Assembly: GCA_040882555.1 (NCBI GenBank)
Contig: JBBEBC010000138.1
Span: 1-13,935, forward strand
Source: M30B66 sp040882555
GTDB lineage: Bacteria > Bacteroidota > Bacteroidia > M30B66
Direction of reading: 5' to 3'
Length of the DNA: 13,935 bases
Made by a program: the position numbers and the translations under genes. Positions 12,546 to 13,935 of the stretch are shown piece by piece (positions within the stretch are counted from its first letter, which is position 1; every line of letters begins with the position of its first letter). The notes under the pieces were generated by a model. That model made no database searches, had not been told where the DNA came from, and saw nothing but the letters and a program-made list of their open reading frames with translations.

Positions 12546-13935
12546 CTACTGCACCACCAACAACTCATCATCAACCGTTGTGCTATTACAAATTAAAAGG
12601 ATGGTATGAGCTCCGCTTGCATAAGCTGAAATATCAATATTTAAAGTGCCTGTTCCTGTGCTAATTGTGTGTTCTGTGAAGGCACTCGTGCTAATATTTA
12701 CAATTCTAATTTTAGGACTTGTAGCTGTACTTGAAACTTTATAACCAATGGCCAAAGTACCTGTGTTAATAGGATTTGGAGCCACGCTTGTAATTCTACC
12801 AAGTGTTGTTGTAATTGTTACTTCATCATAATCTTTGTAGCCATCTTCTTTGGCAATTACTTCGAGTTTATATGTTTCTGTTGAGGTAGAAGTTGCTGAA
12901 TCAGTCATTGTTGCTCCGCTGAACACTTTAACACCGCTCGAATTATACCAATTGTAAATGGCTGAATCAGCTATTGTTTTAGCATTTTGCGAATAAGCAT
13001 TACCAATCAATACATCTTGGTCGTCGCCTGCATCAGCGTCAAAGTGTGCTCTGTATGGGTCTGGTTTAATGATATAGGTTTCGCCGCCTAGAACTCGCTG
13101 TGTAGAATCGTCTAGAATTTGAAGAGCTCTTAAGGTAAATAATTCTTTTGCGCTACGCTCATTGGTTAGGAAATTTACGCTTACATATAAACCCGTATGC
13201 ATAGAACTATCTAGTGCAATATTAGATATATAAGCAGAGTCTGCTGTTAGCAATATTTGTTGCCTGCTCGCGTTGAATTCTTCTATTTCATAACCTTGTT
13301 TACCACCATTCACCCAGCGTTGCCATAATGAATCGCTTAGTGTTAACCGTACTTCAGCTTCTTCAGTAATTGGTTTTCCTGTTTCGTTAGTGGGTACTTG
13401 AAACTGTAATTTAAAATTAGCATTCGCAGTACTATTGTTACCAACGATTACAGAACCTCCTAATACAACATCATCAGTAAATGTTTGGCCGGTAATGCCA
13501 TCAAATTTATCAATGATGGTAAAATTTTTCCAAACGATGTTGTTATTATGCTTAACGTTTGTGTAAAGTGGATATGGTTCTACAGTAACTTCATTTAAAA
13601 GATCATTATCAGAATTAATTCTGGCAAGCAAGCAAAAGTGCGTAAAGTCTACACCTTCAAAAAAATCCTCATAGTCGCTTGGGTCGGGTAAAGACCAATT
13701 GGCAGAAACACGAACTCTTTCATGGGCAATGTCGATGTTTTCTGTAATATCCACTTGCTCAATTTCATCTCCTTTCACTAATCCTAGTTCAAAAAAACTT
13801 GTGCCATCCCAACTTGATGGCCATACTAATTCAGTTCCTGCATTTGCCCAATGAAAAGTAACTATTCCATTATCTGCGGTATGATCATATACTTTGCAGC
13901 CTCTATTTTGCACCCAAACATTCACCTGTACATTT
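12546..13935 (-). CDS. Large T9SS-secreted surface protein, 3' part only
   Basis: The frame stays open to the window edge and reads NVQ before VNVWVQNRG, so the 462 visible residues are the C-terminal part of a longer protein. The GTG at 13923-13925 is not a start. Residues below count that GTG codon as 1. The segment VNVWVQNRG...VTFHWANAG...WPSSWDG (about 2-41) resembles a beta domain repeated in Bacteroidota exported proteins, which often reads V-V-x-N-x-G-C and then YWxKA and WPxPWDG. A PKD/Ig-like region (about 293-374) precedes the T9SS type A sorting domain (about 378-459, ITSVAPNPINTG to DELLVVQ). An adhesin or a secreted-enzyme tail is possible; no catalytic motif is visible in this part. 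No clear terminator follows at 12480-12545. Confidence 0.88.
   Translation of the reverse strand, partial: NVQVNVWVQNRGCKVYDHTADNGIVTFHWANAGTELVWPSSWDGTSFFELGLVKGDEIEQVDITENIDIAHERVRVSANWSLPDPSDYEDFFEGVDFTHFCLLARINSDNDLLNEVTVEPYPLYTNVKHNNNIVWKNFTIIDKFDGITGQTFTDDVVLGGSVIVGNNSTANANFKLQFQVPTNETGKPITEEAEVRLTLSDSLWQRWVNGGKQGYEIEEFNASRQQILLTADSAYISNIALDSSMHTGLYVSVNFLTNERSAKELFTLRALQILDDSTQRVLGGETYIIKPDPYRAHFDADAGDDQDVLIGNAYSQNAKTIADSAIYNWYNSSGVKVFSGATMTDSATSTSTETYKLEVIAKEDGYKDYDEVTITTTLGRITSVAPNPINTGTLAIGYKVSSTATSPKIRIVNISTSAFTEHTISTGTGTLNIDISAYASGAHTILLICNSTTVDDELLVVQ

Noticed and set aside
13923..13925. GTG as a start codon for the protein at the right edge
   Set aside because: The frame continues upstream to the window end (NVQV) and the motif it begins with is the middle of a domain, so the gene is cut by the window.
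1..13935. CRISPR arrays, tRNA or rRNA genes, complete insertion sequences
   Set aside because: No regularly spaced repeats, tRNA-like cloverleaf, rRNA segment or transposase was seen anywhere in the window.

Overview
The window looks like the chromosome of an AT-rich Bacteroidota, most likely a marine Flavobacteriales (Cryomorphaceae-like) bacterium. Five things point that way: two proteins end in type IX secretion (T9SS) sorting domains; the TonB-dependent receptor starts with a CarboxypepD_reg-like domain; families largely restricted to the phylum are present (DUF4625, DUF4834); the order DUF721-recF / TPR-ribH is familiar from the phylum; and promoter-like sequences match the Bacteroidota form TTG-N18-23-TAnnTTTG, with no clear Shine-Dalgarno sequences. 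All family assignments come from reading motifs; no searches were run.

Layout: 1-584 has no convincing gene but holds a GC-rich, repeat-flanked block. 585-1307 (-) encodes a secreted two-domain protein of unknown function. 1400-2780 (-) is the recF-DUF721 pair with a 4-bp ATGA overlap; recF carries a one-base frameshift. Divergent from it, 2905-4103 (+) is a membrane-anchored TPR protein followed by ribH (lumazine synthase), which ends in a strong terminator shared with the converging gene.

4152-7646 (-) is a three-gene outer-membrane metal-uptake operon: a TonB-dependent receptor with His-rich loops, a translationally coupled 110-aa His-rich exported protein, and a DUF4625 lipoprotein with an HDH cluster. 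On the other strand lie a HigB/HigA toxin-antitoxin pair (7818-8494) and a Fur-family regulator of Zur type (8572-8988). A palindrome, TGCAACATTGTTGCA, lies across the predicted receptor promoter, with a second promoter-like sequence facing the toxin genes. The simplest reading is a Zur-controlled zinc uptake locus into which a higBA cassette has been inserted between regulator and target operon.

9107-11910 (+) holds an M1-family aminopeptidase with a T9SS sorting domain and a small unrecognised gene. 12139-12396 (-) is a DUF4834 membrane protein with a textbook terminator. 12546 to the window end (-) is the C-terminal part of a large T9SS-secreted surface protein.

Points most worth checking are the palindrome-controlled zinc locus with its embedded toxin-antitoxin pair, the recF frameshift, and a perfect 14-bp stem followed by a U-rich run inside the start of ribH.
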